Of a DNA stretch of 64,000 nucleotides, positions 15,762 to 24,795 are shown piece by piece. Source of the DNA: Caldifarciminota bacterium (GTDB lineage: Bacteria; Hydrothermota; Hydrothermia; UBA1063; CAJXJZ01); NCBI GenBank assembly GCA_027038175.1, contig JALVYB010000073.1, forward strand, positions 1 through 64,000. Direction: 5' to 3'. Each line of letters starts with the position of its first letter. Positions within the stretch are counted from its first letter, which is position 1. The notes under the pieces are model-generated. The model was not told the DNA's origin. It did not search any database and worked only from the letters and a program-made list of their open reading frames with translations. The position numbers and the translations under genes were made by a program.

Positions 15762-16080
15762 TATACCTCCCTCTGGATGTTTTTTATCTCTTTCTCCTAT
15801 GATTTTCAAGTTTCACCTCCAGCTAAGAGGCTATCCAAGTGGGTTCTTAATCGCAGCAAGGTTCTTTGTGCTCACATGCGTGTAAATTTCTGTAGTCTTA
15901 CCACTCTTACGACCAAACAATTCTTGATCATAAGGAACTCGAATTATCACTTTGTTGTTGCTTCCTGCTCCGATTTTCACTACCATGGCACATAATAATA
16001 TATAGCAGATAAAGCAAAAAATCAAGTTAGCGCTATTTATCAAAACTCTTACAGAACGGGGACAGGAAAGCAAAGCACAA
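15762..16080. other. Non-coding stretch at the right edge of the island
   Basis: It holds the recombinase remnant and about 140 bases (15942-16080) in which I see no gene, promoter or hairpin. A minus-strand open frame across it (15831-16106) is the remnant plus random upstream codons and overlaps the flavodoxin gene; it is not a gene. Confidence 0.5.
15806..15941 (-). pseudogene. C-terminal remnant of a tyrosine recombinase (integron-integrase-like), frameshifted
   Basis: The minus strand reads YDQELFGRKSGKTTEIYTHV and continues STKNLAAIKNPL, the C-terminal motif of tyrosine recombinases with the nucleophilic Tyr in IYTHVS. The usual His of LGHKS is Arg here. One extra base after the NPL codons shifts the frame; removing it restores DSLLAGGET and a TGA at 15806-15808, a normal ending for such enzymes. 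Upstream of about 15941 the similarity stops, so only about 45 residues remain and the gene is dead. It lies on the same strand as the cassettes, beside site D. The IntI-specific insertion is not in this part, so IntI is inferred from the attC sites. Confidence 0.75.
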
Positions 16081-16542
16081 TCAAAAAGTGCTCCCAAAAT
16101 GGTCAAGAATGAGCTTTACAAACTCTCCCACATCCTTTTCCGTCTTTTGTCCTGGTTTTCTCAGCCAGCCTCTTATTGGGTATGTTATTATGGGTGGGGT
16201 TTTTAGAAGTTTCTCAAGGGCGCCGATGTATCGTGTTTTTATATAGGATTCTGTCAAGTGGCCGAACAGGTCTGCCATGTTGACCACAAATATTGCAACA
16301 GGAATGCTGGAGAGTGTTTCTCTATTTTGTTCTATAAATTCTTTTACACTTTTTAAAGGTTTTTCATAGTAAATCGGACTTCCTATGATTACAAGGTCAT
16401 AGTTTCCTTCAAGTTTCCTTTCCTCACCTGCCCTTAAAAGTGAAACCTGCCAGCCTTCTTTTTCCAGAAAATCCTTTATCCATCCGGAGATTGTCTCTGT
16501 TGACCCTCTCTTTGTATCGTAAACTATAACCGCTTTTTTCAT
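16081..16542 (-). CDS. Flavodoxin-domain protein
   Basis: 153 residues. The FMN phosphate loop is DTKRGSTETIS near residues 9-19. YDLVIIGSPIYYEKPLKSVK carries the aromatic loop and IPVAIFVVNMADLFG the third strand. The pattern and length match the flavodoxin/HemG-like (Flavodoxin_5) group, which moves electrons or acts as a small FMN oxidoreductase. The partner is unknown. It is the last gene of the lpx-uvrB operon; its ATG overlaps the protease stop by 4 bases. Transcription would run on into the decayed integron. Confidence 0.85.
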   Translation of the reverse strand: MKKAVIVYDTKRGSTETISGWIKDFLEKEGWQVSLLRAGEERKLEGNYDLVIIGSPIYYEKPLKSVKEFIEQNRETLSSIPVAIFVVNMADLFGHLTESYIKTRYIGALEKLLKTPPIITYPIRGWLRKPGQKTEKDVGEFVKLILDHFGSTF

Positions 16543-17924
16543 TTTACAACGAAGAACTTAAGTTTATAAATTTTACCGGAAGTCCTGAGATTCAAAAGGT
16601 ATATACCGGATCTTTTTACAATCTCATTCAGGTTATACAGGGGAGTATTGCCCCTCTTAACAAGCCTGCCATCAACTGTAAAGATGCTGTATGTTCCGGG
16701 TATTCCATCCGGGAAACTCAAAAAGGTTATTGTGTCATAAACAATTTTAGGCTCAAGGTAATCTGCAAGCATCCCTATGTCAATTCTGCCAAAGCCATAG
16801 CCTGTATCCGGATAGTGTATCCACCATTTCCTCACTGCTGCATGATTTTTGATTATCCTGTAAGATTCTTTAAATCCTATTTCCGGTTTTGCCTCTTTTA
16901 AGAGGCAAAGCATACCTGAAAAAATAGGGGTTGAGAGGGATGTTCCGCTTGCTATGCCATGATTACCACCGGGCAGTGTGATGTAAATGTATTCGCCCGG
17001 TGCAACAAAATCCGGCTTTGTGTAGTTCCAGTCCTCTGTGGGCCAGTAATCCGTATTACTGAATATGCCTGTGTCAGGTGCAGGTCCCCGTGATGAGAAC
17101 CATGCAAGGGTGTCCGCCTGTGTGGTGGCACCTATGGAAAATGTCACAGGATAAACGGATGGAGCATCAATTAAGCCTCCGTAGGGTCCGTTGTTGCCTG
17201 CAGAGAATGCAGAAAGGATGGAGAGAGAATCCCACGATAAAATTGCGCGGAACATATACTCTGCCTCTTGTTCACCCCATGAATTGTTTATAACCTGAAT
17301 ATTAATCCCCTGTTTTTTGAGGTTATAGAACCAGTCAGCACATTTTAGTATATCCTCATCAGTGGATGTTCCATTTGCTCTGAATGCCTTGCATACCGCC
17401 ACTTTAGCCGATGGCGCTATGCCGTATTCTCCACTTATGAGTGAGGCTACCGCGGTCCCGTGTCCGTTATCATCGTAGGGCTCAGATGAATCGGAGACTG
17501 CATCATAAAAATAACCTGAAAAACTCTCTGCAAGGTACGGGTCTGTGGTGTCAATACCTGTATCAACAATGCCACAGATAACACCCTTACCTGAAAGCCC
17601 CAGTCTTTCCCTTTCATACATGTGAATTACCCTTGTGTACCAGGGTAGTGTGTCCATCTGCAAAATGGATTTTTCCATTGTAATCTCAGGGATTTTGTGA
17701 ATTTTTTCTCTCTCAACCTCTCTAATGCCCTGTATGTTTTTCAAAACAGAAAGGGAGCATCCCTTTATTACAAAGACATTTCCGGTGTGGTAGTATTCTG
17801 CATACGTTTTGTTGCCACACTCGGTTAAAATTCTTTTTTGAAGAACCTTGATGTTCTCGCCTCTTTCGGGATAGACCAAAAATCCCACAGAAAGTATAAA
17901 ATGGAGTAATACGGAAAGTATCAT
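16539..17924 (-). CDS. Secreted subtilisin-like (S8) serine protease with C-terminal sorting domain
   Basis: 461 residues. The signal peptide is [20 protein letters not shown] short propeptide-like region follows to about residue 85. The catalytic set is complete: D121 (IVDTGID), H155 (NGHGTAVA), oxyanion N244 (SAGNNG) and S329 (GTSLSTP). The last 70 residues ([32 protein letters not shown]) are a type IX-like C-terminal sorting domain. Its ATG overlaps the uvrB stop (ATGA). The position of a secreted protease after uvrB is probably incidental to the operon. Confidence 0.93.
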   Translation of the reverse strand: MILSVLLHFILSVGFLVYPERGENIKVLQKRILTECGNKTYAEYYHTGNVFVIKGCSLSVLKNIQGIREVEREKIHKIPEITMEKSILQMDTLPWYTRVIHMYERERLGLSGKGVICGIVDTGIDTTDPYLAESFSGYFYDAVSDSSEPYDDNGHGTAVASLISGEYGIAPSAKVAVCKAFRANGTSTDEDILKCADWFYNLKKQGINIQVINNSWGEQEAEYMFRAILSWDSLSILSAFSAGNNGPYGGLIDAPSVYPVTFSIGATTQADTLAWFSSRGPAPDTGIFSNTDYWPTEDWNYTKPDFVAPGEYIYITLPGGNHGIASGTSLSTPIFSGMLCLLKEAKPEIGFKESYRIIKNHAAVRKWWIHYPDTGYGFGRIDIGMLADYLEPKIVYDTITFLSFPDGIPGTYSIFTVDGRLVKRGNTPLYNLNEIVKRSGIYLLNLRTSGKIYKLKFFVVK

Positions 17925-19921
17925 AGTCCTTTCTTTTTTAGTTTGAAAATCAGGTCTCTATACACTGTTGCTTCTTCAAATTCGAGGTTCTCTGCGTGCA
18001 TTTTCATTCTCCTTTCAAGTTCTTCAATGAGTTCAAGGGGAGACAGGCTCTTTTTGAGTGAGAAGTATTCGGATAAGATGCGTTTTCTCAACTCCTCTTC
18101 CCTTGAAAACGCCTCATCAGCCACCTGTGTTTGTTTTAATATTTCACTTGCAGATTTTTTGATTGTTTTCGGTACTATCCCGTGTTTTTTGTTGTATTCC
18201 ATCTGGATTTTTCTTCTACGTTCTGTCTCTTTGATTGCCCTCTTCATGGCTTCTGTTACTTCACCTGCGTACATTAAAACCATTCCCGCTGCATTCCTTG
18301 CAGCCCTGCCAGCTGTCTGAATAAGGGCAACCTCTGACCGCAAAAAGCCTGTTTTGTCAGCATCTGTGATAATCACAAGAGATACCTCCGGAAGGTCAAG
18401 CCCTTCTCTTAAGAGATTGACTCCAACAAGGACATCTATAACACCGGTTCTGAGGTCTCTCAGGATTCTCACACGTTTTAAAGAGTCTATTTCAGAATGA
18501 AGGTAATTAACCTTGAAACCGAATTTTAAAAGATAGTTGGAAAGGTTTTCTGCCATGTCCTTGGTTATTGTTGTTATGAGAACGCGTTCACCCTTTGAAA
18601 CCCGTTTTTTAATCTCTTCAATTATGTCCTCCATCTGATTGTCTGTGGGGCGCACGACTATTTCAGGGTCAACAAGTCCTGTTGGGCGTATTATCTGCTC
18701 CACAACCCTTCCTTCTGCCTTTTTAATCTCATATTCTCCGGGTGTTGCTGACATGAATATTGCCTGATTGATAAGGCTTTCAAACTCTTCAAACTTTAGG
18801 GGTCTGTTATCCAGACAGGATGGCAATCTGAATCCGTATTCCACAAGCACCTTTTTTCTTGAATAATCCCCCCTGTACATTGCCCGAAGTTGTGGGACTG
18901 TAACGTGGGATTCATCTATAACCAGCAAAAAGTCGCGTGGGAAGTAGTCAATAAGACAGGTTGGCCTTGAGCCGGGTGGTCTTCCGGAAAGGTGTCTGGA
19001 GTAATTCTCAATGCCTGATACATGCCCTGTTTCTTTGAGCATGGCTATATCAAAACGTGTTCTCTGCTCAAGTCTCTGTGCTTCAAGAAACTTACCCTCA
19101 CTTCTTAGTTCTTTAAGCCTCTGTTCAAGTTCTTCTTCAATGGATTTTATAGCCCGATTCAGTTTTTCCCTTGATGTGAGCCAGTGCGTTGCCGGGTATA
19201 TATACACAAGGTCTCTTTCACCTTTTTTTGTTTTTGTTACAGGGTCAAATTCCACTATTCTGTCAATTTCATCACCAAAGAACTCAATTCTTAAACCTCT
19301 GTCCCTGTAAGGTGGAATTATCTGGACAGTGTCTCCTCTTACCATAAATGTTCCGGGCTCAGGTGATACGTCGTTTCTTCTGTACTGCATCTCAATGAGT
19401 TTCTCAAGGACAAAGTCTCTTGAGAGTTCCTCGCCTTTTTCAATTTTCAGAAAGAACTTTTTTATTTCTTCAGGTTCTCCAAGGGCGTAAATAGCAGAGA
19501 CCGAGGCAACGATAATGACATCCCTTCGCTCAAGAAGGGCAGTGGTAGCTCTCAGTCTCAGCCTCTCTATGTTCTCATTGATATCTGCGTCTTTTGCTAT
19601 GTATGTATCTGTTTGTGGAATGTATGCCTCTGGCTGGTAGTAATCATAGTATGAGATAAAGTATTCAACAGCGTTTTCCGGAAAGAATTCCTTTAATTCT
19701 CCGTACAACTGCGCCGCAAGGGTCTTATTGTGAGATATTATTAAAGTTGGCTTTTGCACCCGTTCAATAACGTTGGCTATGGTAAAGGTTTTGCCTGAAC
19801 CTGTAACGCCCAAAAGCACCTGAAATTTTCTGCCCTCTTCTATGCCTCTTACCAGTTCTTCTATGGCTTTGGGCTGGTCGCCTGTTGGTTTGTATTTTGA
19901 AACTAACTTAAATCGGGGCAT
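17921..19921 (-). CDS. uvrB: Excinuclease ABC subunit B
   Basis: 666 residues, full length. UvrB is the damage-verifying helicase of nucleotide excision repair. Visible are Walker A (LGVTGSGKT), the damage-probing beta-hairpin ([18 protein letters not shown]), helicase motifs VIDESH and [14 protein letters not shown], and the C-terminal UVR motif ([15 protein letters not shown]) that contacts UvrA or UvrC. The ATG overlaps the oxidoreductase stop by one base. It has no LexA-like site of its own; it sits inside the lpx operon. Confidence 0.98.
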   Translation of the reverse strand: MPRFKLVSKYKPTGDQPKAIEELVRGIEEGRKFQVLLGVTGSGKTFTIANVIERVQKPTLIISHNKTLAAQLYGELKEFFPENAVEYFISYYDYYQPEAYIPQTDTYIAKDADINENIERLRLRATTALLERRDVIIVASVSAIYALGEPEEIKKFFLKIEKGEELSRDFVLEKLIEMQYRRNDVSPEPGTFMVRGDTVQIIPPYRDRGLRIEFFGDEIDRIVEFDPVTKTKKGERDLVYIYPATHWLTSREKLNRAIKSIEEELEQRLKELRSEGKFLEAQRLEQRTRFDIAMLKETGHVSGIENYSRHLSGRPPGSRPTCLIDYFPRDFLLVIDESHVTVPQLRAMYRGDYSRKKVLVEYGFRLPSCLDNRPLKFEEFESLINQAIFMSATPGEYEIKKAEGRVVEQIIRPTGLVDPEIVVRPTDNQMEDIIEEIKKRVSKGERVLITTITKDMAENLSNYLLKFGFKVNYLHSEIDSLKRVRILRDLRTGVIDVLVGVNLLREGLDLPEVSLVIITDADKTGFLRSEVALIQTAGRAARNAAGMVLMYAGEVTEAMKRAIKETERRRKIQMEYNKKHGIVPKTIKKSASEILKQTQVADEAFSREEELRKRILSEYFSLKKSLSPLELIEELERRMKMHAENLEFEEATVYRDLIFKLKKKGL

Positions 19922-20859
19922 TATCCCCTGTGAAGTTTTAGTCTCTTCTTAATACTCTTTGTAATCTCCTCTGCGAGTTTTACTGCTTTTGCTCCGTCCT
20001 CTCCTGTGCACTCTGGTTCTCTGTCCTCTATTATGCTTTCTATAAACGAGGCAAGTTCCAGAAGGAGCGGCTCTTTTCTGTGTATGGGAGGGAAGTAGGG
20101 TAGTATTTCCCCTGTTTGCTCTTTTCTGTAAATAGATATGTCCTGACGCATAAAATCTATGCCTATGTAAGCGTATGGCTGGAAAATTCTCATTTTTCTC
20201 TTTTTTACCATTGATACGCGTGAGACTGTGAGGTTAACCACCTCTCCTTCATCAAACTCAAGCCTTGCATTAGCCATGTCAATTTTGTCTGTAAGAACCT
20301 CTATCCCGGCTGCTTTAATATCAACAGGCCATTTCTTCATGAATTTGAGAACAAGGTCTATGTCGTGAATCATTAAATCAAGCACCACATCAACATCTGT
20401 ACCTCTTGGATTAAAAACAGAGATTCTCTGGGATTCTATGTATTTTGGCTCTTCCACGTGTTTTGATGCCACCTGCGTTGCAGGATTAAATCTTTCTATA
20501 TGTCCCACCTGAAATTTAACGTTATTTTCCCTTGCTATTTTTACAAGTTCTGATGCTTCTTCGTATGTTTTTGCCACTGGTTTTTCCATAAGAAGATGTT
20601 TTTTTGCGTCCAGTATGGCTCTGCCCACATCAAAATGGTGTTCCGTGGGCACTGCGCACACCATGGCTTCCACTTCATCTAAAAGTGCCTCAAAAGAGGG
20701 AAATGCCTTTGTTCTGTATTTTCTGGCAATTTCCTGTGCCCTTTTTTCATCAATGTCATAAACCCCAACAAGTTCCACATTTTCCAGAATACTCAGCACT
20801 CTTGCATGATGCTGCCCAAGATAACCCACTCCAACAACTCCTGCCCTCACTTTTTTCAT
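19921..20859 (-). CDS. Gfo/Idh/MocA-family oxidoreductase, possibly GnnA (UDP-GlcNAc 3-dehydrogenase)
   Basis: 312 residues. The N-terminal Rossmann loop is [16 protein letters not shown], followed by VCAVPTEHH and the signature MEKPVAKT. The C-terminal alpha/beta domain carries [11 protein letters not shown]. These enzymes oxidise or reduce sugars. Its place next to lpxA (4-base overlap) suggests GnnA, which with the aminotransferase GnnB makes the 3-amino UDP-GlcNAc used for fully amide-linked lipid A. No gnnB-like gene lies in the window, so this is inference. Confidence 0.85.
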   Translation of the reverse strand: MKKVRAGVVGVGYLGQHHARVLSILENVELVGVYDIDEKRAQEIARKYRTKAFPSFEALLDEVEAMVCAVPTEHHFDVGRAILDAKKHLLMEKPVAKTYEEASELVKIARENNVKFQVGHIERFNPATQVASKHVEEPKYIESQRISVFNPRGTDVDVVLDLMIHDIDLVLKFMKKWPVDIKAAGIEVLTDKIDMANARLEFDEGEVVNLTVSRVSMVKKRKMRIFQPYAYIGIDFMRQDISIYRKEQTGEILPYFPPIHRKEPLLLELASFIESIIEDREPECTGEDGAKAVKLAEEITKSIKKRLKLHRG

Positions 20860-21641
20860 TTAGAACCTACCTTTTTGATAATTCCGCGTTTTGATTTTTC
20901 AATGAATTCAATTAAATAAGCAATGTCCTTGTTTTCACCGAACTCCTTCTTTAAAATCTCAACTGCCTTATCTGTTGGATATCCTTTCTGATACAGTATT
21001 CTGAAAGCCTCTCTTATGGGTTTAATTCTCTCATTGGAAAAACCCTTGCGCCTTAAACCAACTAAATTCAATCCATAAACAGATGCAGGAACTCCCCTTA
21101 CAAGCATGTATGGTGGAACGTCCTGTGCCACTGCAGATACGCCTCCAACAATTGAATATGCCCCAATCCTTACGAATTGATGTACTCCCACAAGACCTGA
21201 TACATAGGCATGGTCTTCCACTTCAACATACCCGGCAAGGCCGGCTGTATTGACGATTATAACGTTTGAACCCACTTTCACATTGTGGGCAAGATGTACA
21301 AAACCCATGAGGTAATTATTGTTCCCAATAATGGTGGCTTTTCCTTCACCTGTTGCCCTGTGAATGTTTGCATATTCTCTTATTATGTTGTTGTCCCCTA
21401 TGATTACCCAGGATGCTTCTCCTTTGTAAGCATAGTCCTGTGGCAAAAGTCCTATGGTTGCGTAGGGGAAGATTTTGTTGTTTTTACCGATTTTCACATT
21501 ACCCTCTATTATGACTCCGGTGCTGATTTCTGTCCCTTCTCCGATTTCTATGTTGCCTCTCAGTACAGCATGGGGACCTATTGATACGCTATCTGCTAAT
21601 TTGACATCACCCTCAATTATGGCGGTTTTGTGGATATTCAT
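20856..21641 (-). CDS. lpxA: UDP-N-acetylglucosamine acyltransferase LpxA
   Basis: 261 residues, normal length. It performs the first acylation in lipid A synthesis. The left-handed beta-helix of hexapeptide repeats runs over residues 1-185 (IIEGDVKLADSVSIGPHA and on). The catalytic His is H119 in HLAHNVKVG. VGVHQFVRIGAYSIVGG and AQDVPPYMLVRG are LpxA-specific, and the Gly in the acyl-ruler position (RIGA) would allow a long chain. A helical C-terminal domain follows. It is packed between fabZ (1 base gap) and the oxidoreductase. Confidence 0.96.
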   Translation of the reverse strand: MNIHKTAIIEGDVKLADSVSIGPHAVLRGNIEIGEGTEISTGVIIEGNVKIGKNNKIFPYATIGLLPQDYAYKGEASWVIIGDNNIIREYANIHRATGEGKATIIGNNNYLMGFVHLAHNVKVGSNVIIVNTAGLAGYVEVEDHAYVSGLVGVHQFVRIGAYSIVGGVSAVAQDVPPYMLVRGVPASVYGLNLVGLRRKGFSNERIKPIREAFRILYQKGYPTDKAVEILKKEFGENKDIAYLIEFIEKSKRGIIKKVGSK

Positions 21642-21642
21642 C

Positions 21643-22080
21643 TTATCTCTCCACTATACGTGCAAGAAATTCTCCTTCTGCCACCACAGTATCATCAACC
21701 ATTGCCACTCCCTTCATCTTTGCCACCTGTCCGCCGAATCTGAGGAGTTCCAGTTTCATAATAAGCTGGTCTCCGGGGGTTACGGGTTTACGGAACTTCA
21801 CCTTATCTATGCCAGCAAAATAGAGAAGGTACTTATCCCTTTTTTCAGGTTCTATTTTGTTTAAAAGCAGGAACCCGCCGGTTTGAGCCATGGCTTCAAC
21901 TATAAGAACCCCGGGCATAACCGGTTTTTCAGGGAAATGTCCCAGGAAAAATTCCTCATTAAAGGTGACGTTTTTTAATCCAACAACCTCCTTTTCTGTG
22001 AGTGAAAGTATCCTGTCCACAAGCAAAAATGGGTATCTATGGGGCATGTACTTCAATATTTCATAAATATCAAATTCCAT
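21643..22080 (-). CDS. fabZ: 3-hydroxyacyl-ACP dehydratase FabZ
   Basis: 145 residues, single hotdog domain. It dehydrates 3-hydroxyacyl-ACP in fatty acid synthesis and competes with LpxA and LpxD for the same acyl-ACP pool. Motifs are MPHRYPFLLVDRI, GHFPEKPVMPGVLIVEAMAQ with catalytic H48 and E62, and GIDKVKFRKPVTPGDQL. It overlaps lpxC by 11 bases. The lpxC-fabZ-lpxA order is a common arrangement. Confidence 0.96.
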   Translation of the reverse strand: MEFDIYEILKYMPHRYPFLLVDRILSLTEKEVVGLKNVTFNEEFFLGHFPEKPVMPGVLIVEAMAQTGGFLLLNKIEPEKRDKYLLYFAGIDKVKFRKPVTPGDQLIMKLELLRFGGQVAKMKGVAMVDDTVVAEGEFLARIVER

Positions 22081-22882
22081 GTTCTTCCTCCAGTTTTCTA
22101 ATAAACTCTATGTGTTCTGTGTGTCCTGCCTTTTTAATAAAAATACTTCCCTTTATACGTTTGCCTAAAAGGGCAGCATCTCCAATAAAATCAAGAATTT
22201 TATGTCTTACAGGCTCGTTGTCAAACCTCAGTTTGCCGTTGTAAACTCCATTCTGTGTAAAGACAACAGTATTGTCCGGTGAACCACCTTTTGCAAGTCC
22301 CATCTCCTTAACTTTCTCAACTTCAAAATCAAAGATAAATGTTCTTGCCGGTGCTATGTTTTCAAGATAAAACTCAGGGTCATGGAGATGTGCCTGATAT
22401 ACCTGTGTGCCAATGGGTGCTTTAAACTCTATAAAGTATGTTATTACGTCTTCGCCAGAAGATTGCAGAGTAATGGAAGAATTTTGCGAGGCGTATTCCA
22501 GATGCGGTGCTGTAATAAATACAACTTCCCTGTCTATTTCCACAAGTCCAGATTCCCTGATTTTTTCGGAAAAAAAGAGAGAAGACCCATCAAAAGCCGG
22601 TGGTTCTGCCCCTTTTTCAAATACCACATCCACGCTATCCACCCCCATACCGTATAATGAGGAAAGTAGATGCTCTACCGTGTAAACTGTAGAACTTCTG
22701 TCACCCAGCACAACTCCTCTTCTTGTTTCCATCACATAGGTATAGTGAGCCTCAAAGTGATGATTGCCTTTGAAGAAAATAATTTTACCGCTTTCAGAGG
22801 GTACAAGTTTTACAAGGGAGGGCTCACCGGTATGAAGTCCAACTCCTTCAAAAAAAATCTCTCTTTTAATGGTTCTTTTTTT
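22070..22882 (-). CDS. lpxC: UDP-3-O-acyl-N-acetylglucosamine deacetylase LpxC
   Basis: 270 residues from the TTG at 22882. It is the zinc-dependent committed step of lipid A synthesis. Zinc ligands are visible in TVEHLLS and VRHKILDFIGD (His and Asp), and KAGHTEH holds the catalytic His. Two repeated alpha/beta halves are present. The frame starts 14 codons earlier at 22924, but GGAG seven bases before the TTG and the family N-terminus (KKRTIKREIFFEGVGLHTG) place the start at 22882, a 17-base overlap with lpxD. Confidence 0.96.
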   Translation of the reverse strand, partial: KKRTIKREIFFEGVGLHTGEPSLVKLVPSESGKIIFFKGNHHFEAHYTYVMETRRGVVLGDRSSTVYTVEHLLSSLYGMGVDSVDVVFEKGAEPPAFDGSSLFFSEKIRESGLVEIDREVVFITAPHLEYASQNSSITLQSSGEDVITYFIEFKAPIGTQVYQAHLHDPEFYLENIAPARTFIFDFEVEKVKEMGLAKGGSPDNTVVFTQNGVYNGKLRFDNEPVRHKILDFIGDAALLGKRIKGSIFIKKAGHTEHIEFIRKLEEEHGI

Positions 22883-23870
22883 CAAGTTCTTTCTCCAGTC
22901 GAGCAACCCTTTTAAAGAGTTCATCTAACTTTGCAACGAGTGCCATTTCTCTCCATGCCCGCCTGGTTTCTCTGGCAGGACTTCCAACATACATTTTACC
23001 ACTCTCTGTGTTTTTGGTTATACCACTCTGTGCCATAATAATTGTACGGTCAGCCACCTTCACATGGTCTTTTATGCCAACCTGACCTCCCATCATCACC
23101 CAGTTACCAATTTCAGTACTTCCTGCTATGCCGGACTGTGCGGCAATAACAGTATGCTCACCTATTTTGACATTATGGGCTACGTGAACCTGGTCGTCTA
23201 ATTTTGTTCCCCTTTTTACGACAGTATTACCAATTGTGGACCTGTCAATGGTGCAGTTTGCCCCAATTTCCACATCATCCTCAATTACAATTCCGCCTAT
23301 TTGAGGAATCTTTACGTATCCCGTTTCTGTCCTCTCAAAGCCAAAGCCGTCTGCACCTAAAACGCTCCCTGCGTGAATAATCACGTTATTCCCTATTTTT
23401 ACGCTGTGTCCTATAAAGACGTGTGGGAAAATAATAACATCTCTTCCAATCTCAACGTTTTCATCGATATAAACAAATGGAAGTATGCGCGAGTTTTTCC
23501 CTATTTTCACGTTGTTTGCAATGTAGGTATAGGGATAGACAATTGCTCCATCCTCTATCTCTACGTCCTGCCCGATGATTTTTGGCTCATCTGCAACAGG
23601 TTCATGTAGTTTTTTCTCAAAGATATGCAATGCCTTTATAAAACCTTCCTTTACGTTCTCTATAGTTATAAGGGTCTCGTAACTTATATTTTCAGGTTTG
23701 AAGGATGATATAAGGACACGTACTTTCTTTGCTGTATCGTATTTTTTGTCAAGAAGAAAGGCTGTATCATCCTCTCTGGCTATCTCTATGGGAGCAGGGA
23801 TATTAACCTCACATTCAGGATTCCCTTCAATCCTTCCGCCTATTTTCTTTGCAAAATCAGCTGCTTTCAT
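22866..23870 (-). CDS. lpxD: UDP-3-O-acylglucosamine N-acyltransferase LpxD
   Basis: About 334 residues. The N-terminal uridine-binding domain (MKAADFAKKIGG) is followed by a long left-handed beta-helix of hexapeptide repeats (residues about 100-315). The catalytic His is in VHVAHNVKIG, and GADGFGFERTETGYVKIPQ is an LpxD signature. It adds the N-linked acyl chain after LpxC. The frame opens at a TTG at 23876; the ATG two codons later gives the standard N-terminus. It overlaps the HAD gene by 14 bases. Confidence 0.96.
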   Translation of the reverse strand: MKAADFAKKIGGRIEGNPECEVNIPAPIEIAREDDTAFLLDKKYDTAKKVRVLISSFKPENISYETLITIENVKEGFIKALHIFEKKLHEPVADEPKIIGQDVEIEDGAIVYPYTYIANNVKIGKNSRILPFVYIDENVEIGRDVIIFPHVFIGHSVKIGNNVIIHAGSVLGADGFGFERTETGYVKIPQIGGIVIEDDVEIGANCTIDRSTIGNTVVKRGTKLDDQVHVAHNVKIGEHTVIAAQSGIAGSTEIGNWVMMGGQVGIKDHVKVADRTIIMAQSGITKNTESGKMYVGSPARETRRAWREMALVAKLDELFKRVARLEKELEKKNH

Positions 23871-24546
23871 TGTCAAGTTTCTTAACGATTTCTACAAGTT
23901 CATAAATATCCTCAACTTCAAAATCTGCACCGGAATTTTTTGTATTAAAAACATCCCCATAACGGGCAAAAACAGAGTGCATTCCTAATTGTTTGGACCC
24001 CACTATATCCCGTTCTGCCCAATCACCTATATAGACAACTTCCTCTGGTTTTACGCCTAATTTCTCGAGCGCCACTTTGAAGGGCCTTGGGTCAGGTTTT
24101 CTGAATCCGGTATCATCAAGGGTAACCACCACTTCAAAGAAATGTATGAGGCCTGTTTGAGCAAGACGTGTCCAGACCTGAAGTACAGGGGCGTCTGATA
24201 CTACAGCAAGCTTTTTCCCCATCTTAAGAAGTTCCATCAGGGTTGAGTATACATGGGGGTAAAGAATCAGTGTTCCCTCCTTTGCACGTCTGTACCCAAC
24301 TATACCAGCAGCAAGGATTTTATAATCCACTTTCCCGAGAACTTCCATGAGGAATTTATCAAAAATCTTCTGGTCTTCTATGCCCTCTCTCCAGTATATC
24401 TCGAAGATTTTCTCGTATGCTTCTTTTCGCTTCATTCTGAGGCCTGCATCAATCATGTAATCAACAGCAGCCCATACGGCCTCTTCTTTCATCTTCATGA
24501 AGTCCACAAGTGTATTATCAAGGTCAAAAATTACTCCTTTAATCAT
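23857..24546 (-). CDS. HAD-superfamily hydrolase (subfamily IA), first gene of the lpx operon
   Basis: About 229 residues. Motif I is IFDLDNTLVDF (nucleophile and acid Asp), motif II VVSDAP, motif III Lys in GFRKPDPRPF and motif IV VYIGDWAERDIVGSK. A helical cap lies between motifs I and II. It is a predicted phosphatase of unknown substrate. The frame opens at a GTG at 24567, but that codon lies within the promoter; the ATG at 24546 is the start. There is no Shine-Dalgarno, and the -10 box ends 9 bases before the ATG. Confidence 0.88.
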   Translation of the reverse strand: MIKGVIFDLDNTLVDFMKMKEEAVWAAVDYMIDAGLRMKRKEAYEKIFEIYWREGIEDQKIFDKFLMEVLGKVDYKILAAGIVGYRRAKEGTLILYPHVYSTLMELLKMGKKLAVVSDAPVLQVWTRLAQTGLIHFFEVVVTLDDTGFRKPDPRPFKVALEKLGVKPEEVVYIGDWAERDIVGSKQLGMHSVFARYGDVFNTKNSGADFEVEDIYELVEIVKKLDNESS

Positions 24547-24555
24547 AGTATTCAA

Positions 24556-24583
24556 ATTATAAACCACTCAAAAGATTTTACAA
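24556..24583 (-). promoter_or_regulatory. Promoter of the HAD-lpx-uvrB operon, nearly leaderless
   Basis: On the minus strand, TTGTAA (24578-24583), a 16-base spacer and a perfect TATAAT (24556-24561). Transcription should begin near 24549, two or three bases before the ATG at 24546. Confidence 0.65.
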
Positions 24584-24747
24584 AAAAGAGGTGTTTCTGT
24601 TCATAAAGCAGAACTTTTTGTTCCATAAAAGGTTACCTATAAGGTGTTAAGTTTTTAAGAGGACGTAAGCAATATGAGAATGCGGTTCTTATGTTATTAG
24701 AGGCTAAAGAAATAACTAAGAAACGTCTTTATGCTATCACATACATT

Positions 24748-24775
24748 TTCACCTTTATCAAACTTCCTTTATAAT
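24748..24775 (+). promoter_or_regulatory. Promoter of the peroxiredoxin gene
   Basis: TTCACC (24748-24753), a 16-base spacer and TATAAT (24770-24775). The leader of about 14 bases carries AAAGGAGG. Confidence 0.55.
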
Positions 24776-24795
24776 TATTACAAAAGGAGGTCAAG

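Noticed and set aside
15831-16106. Open frame of 91 codons on the minus strand with a hydrophobic stretch
   Set aside because: Only the last 35 residues match anything (the recombinase C-terminus); the rest is random upstream sequence, and the frame overlaps the flavodoxin gene. It is a remnant, not a gene.
22866-22924. LpxC start at 22924 with a 59-base overlap into lpxD
   Set aside because: The extra 14 residues are not part of the family, and a Shine-Dalgarno points to the TTG at 22882.
24650-24783. Open plus-strand stretch reading RGRKQYENAVLMLLEAKEIT upstream of the peroxiredoxin gene
   Set aside because: It has no start codon with a ribosome binding site and runs through the peroxiredoxin promoter. 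Possibly an old gene fragment, but not supportable.
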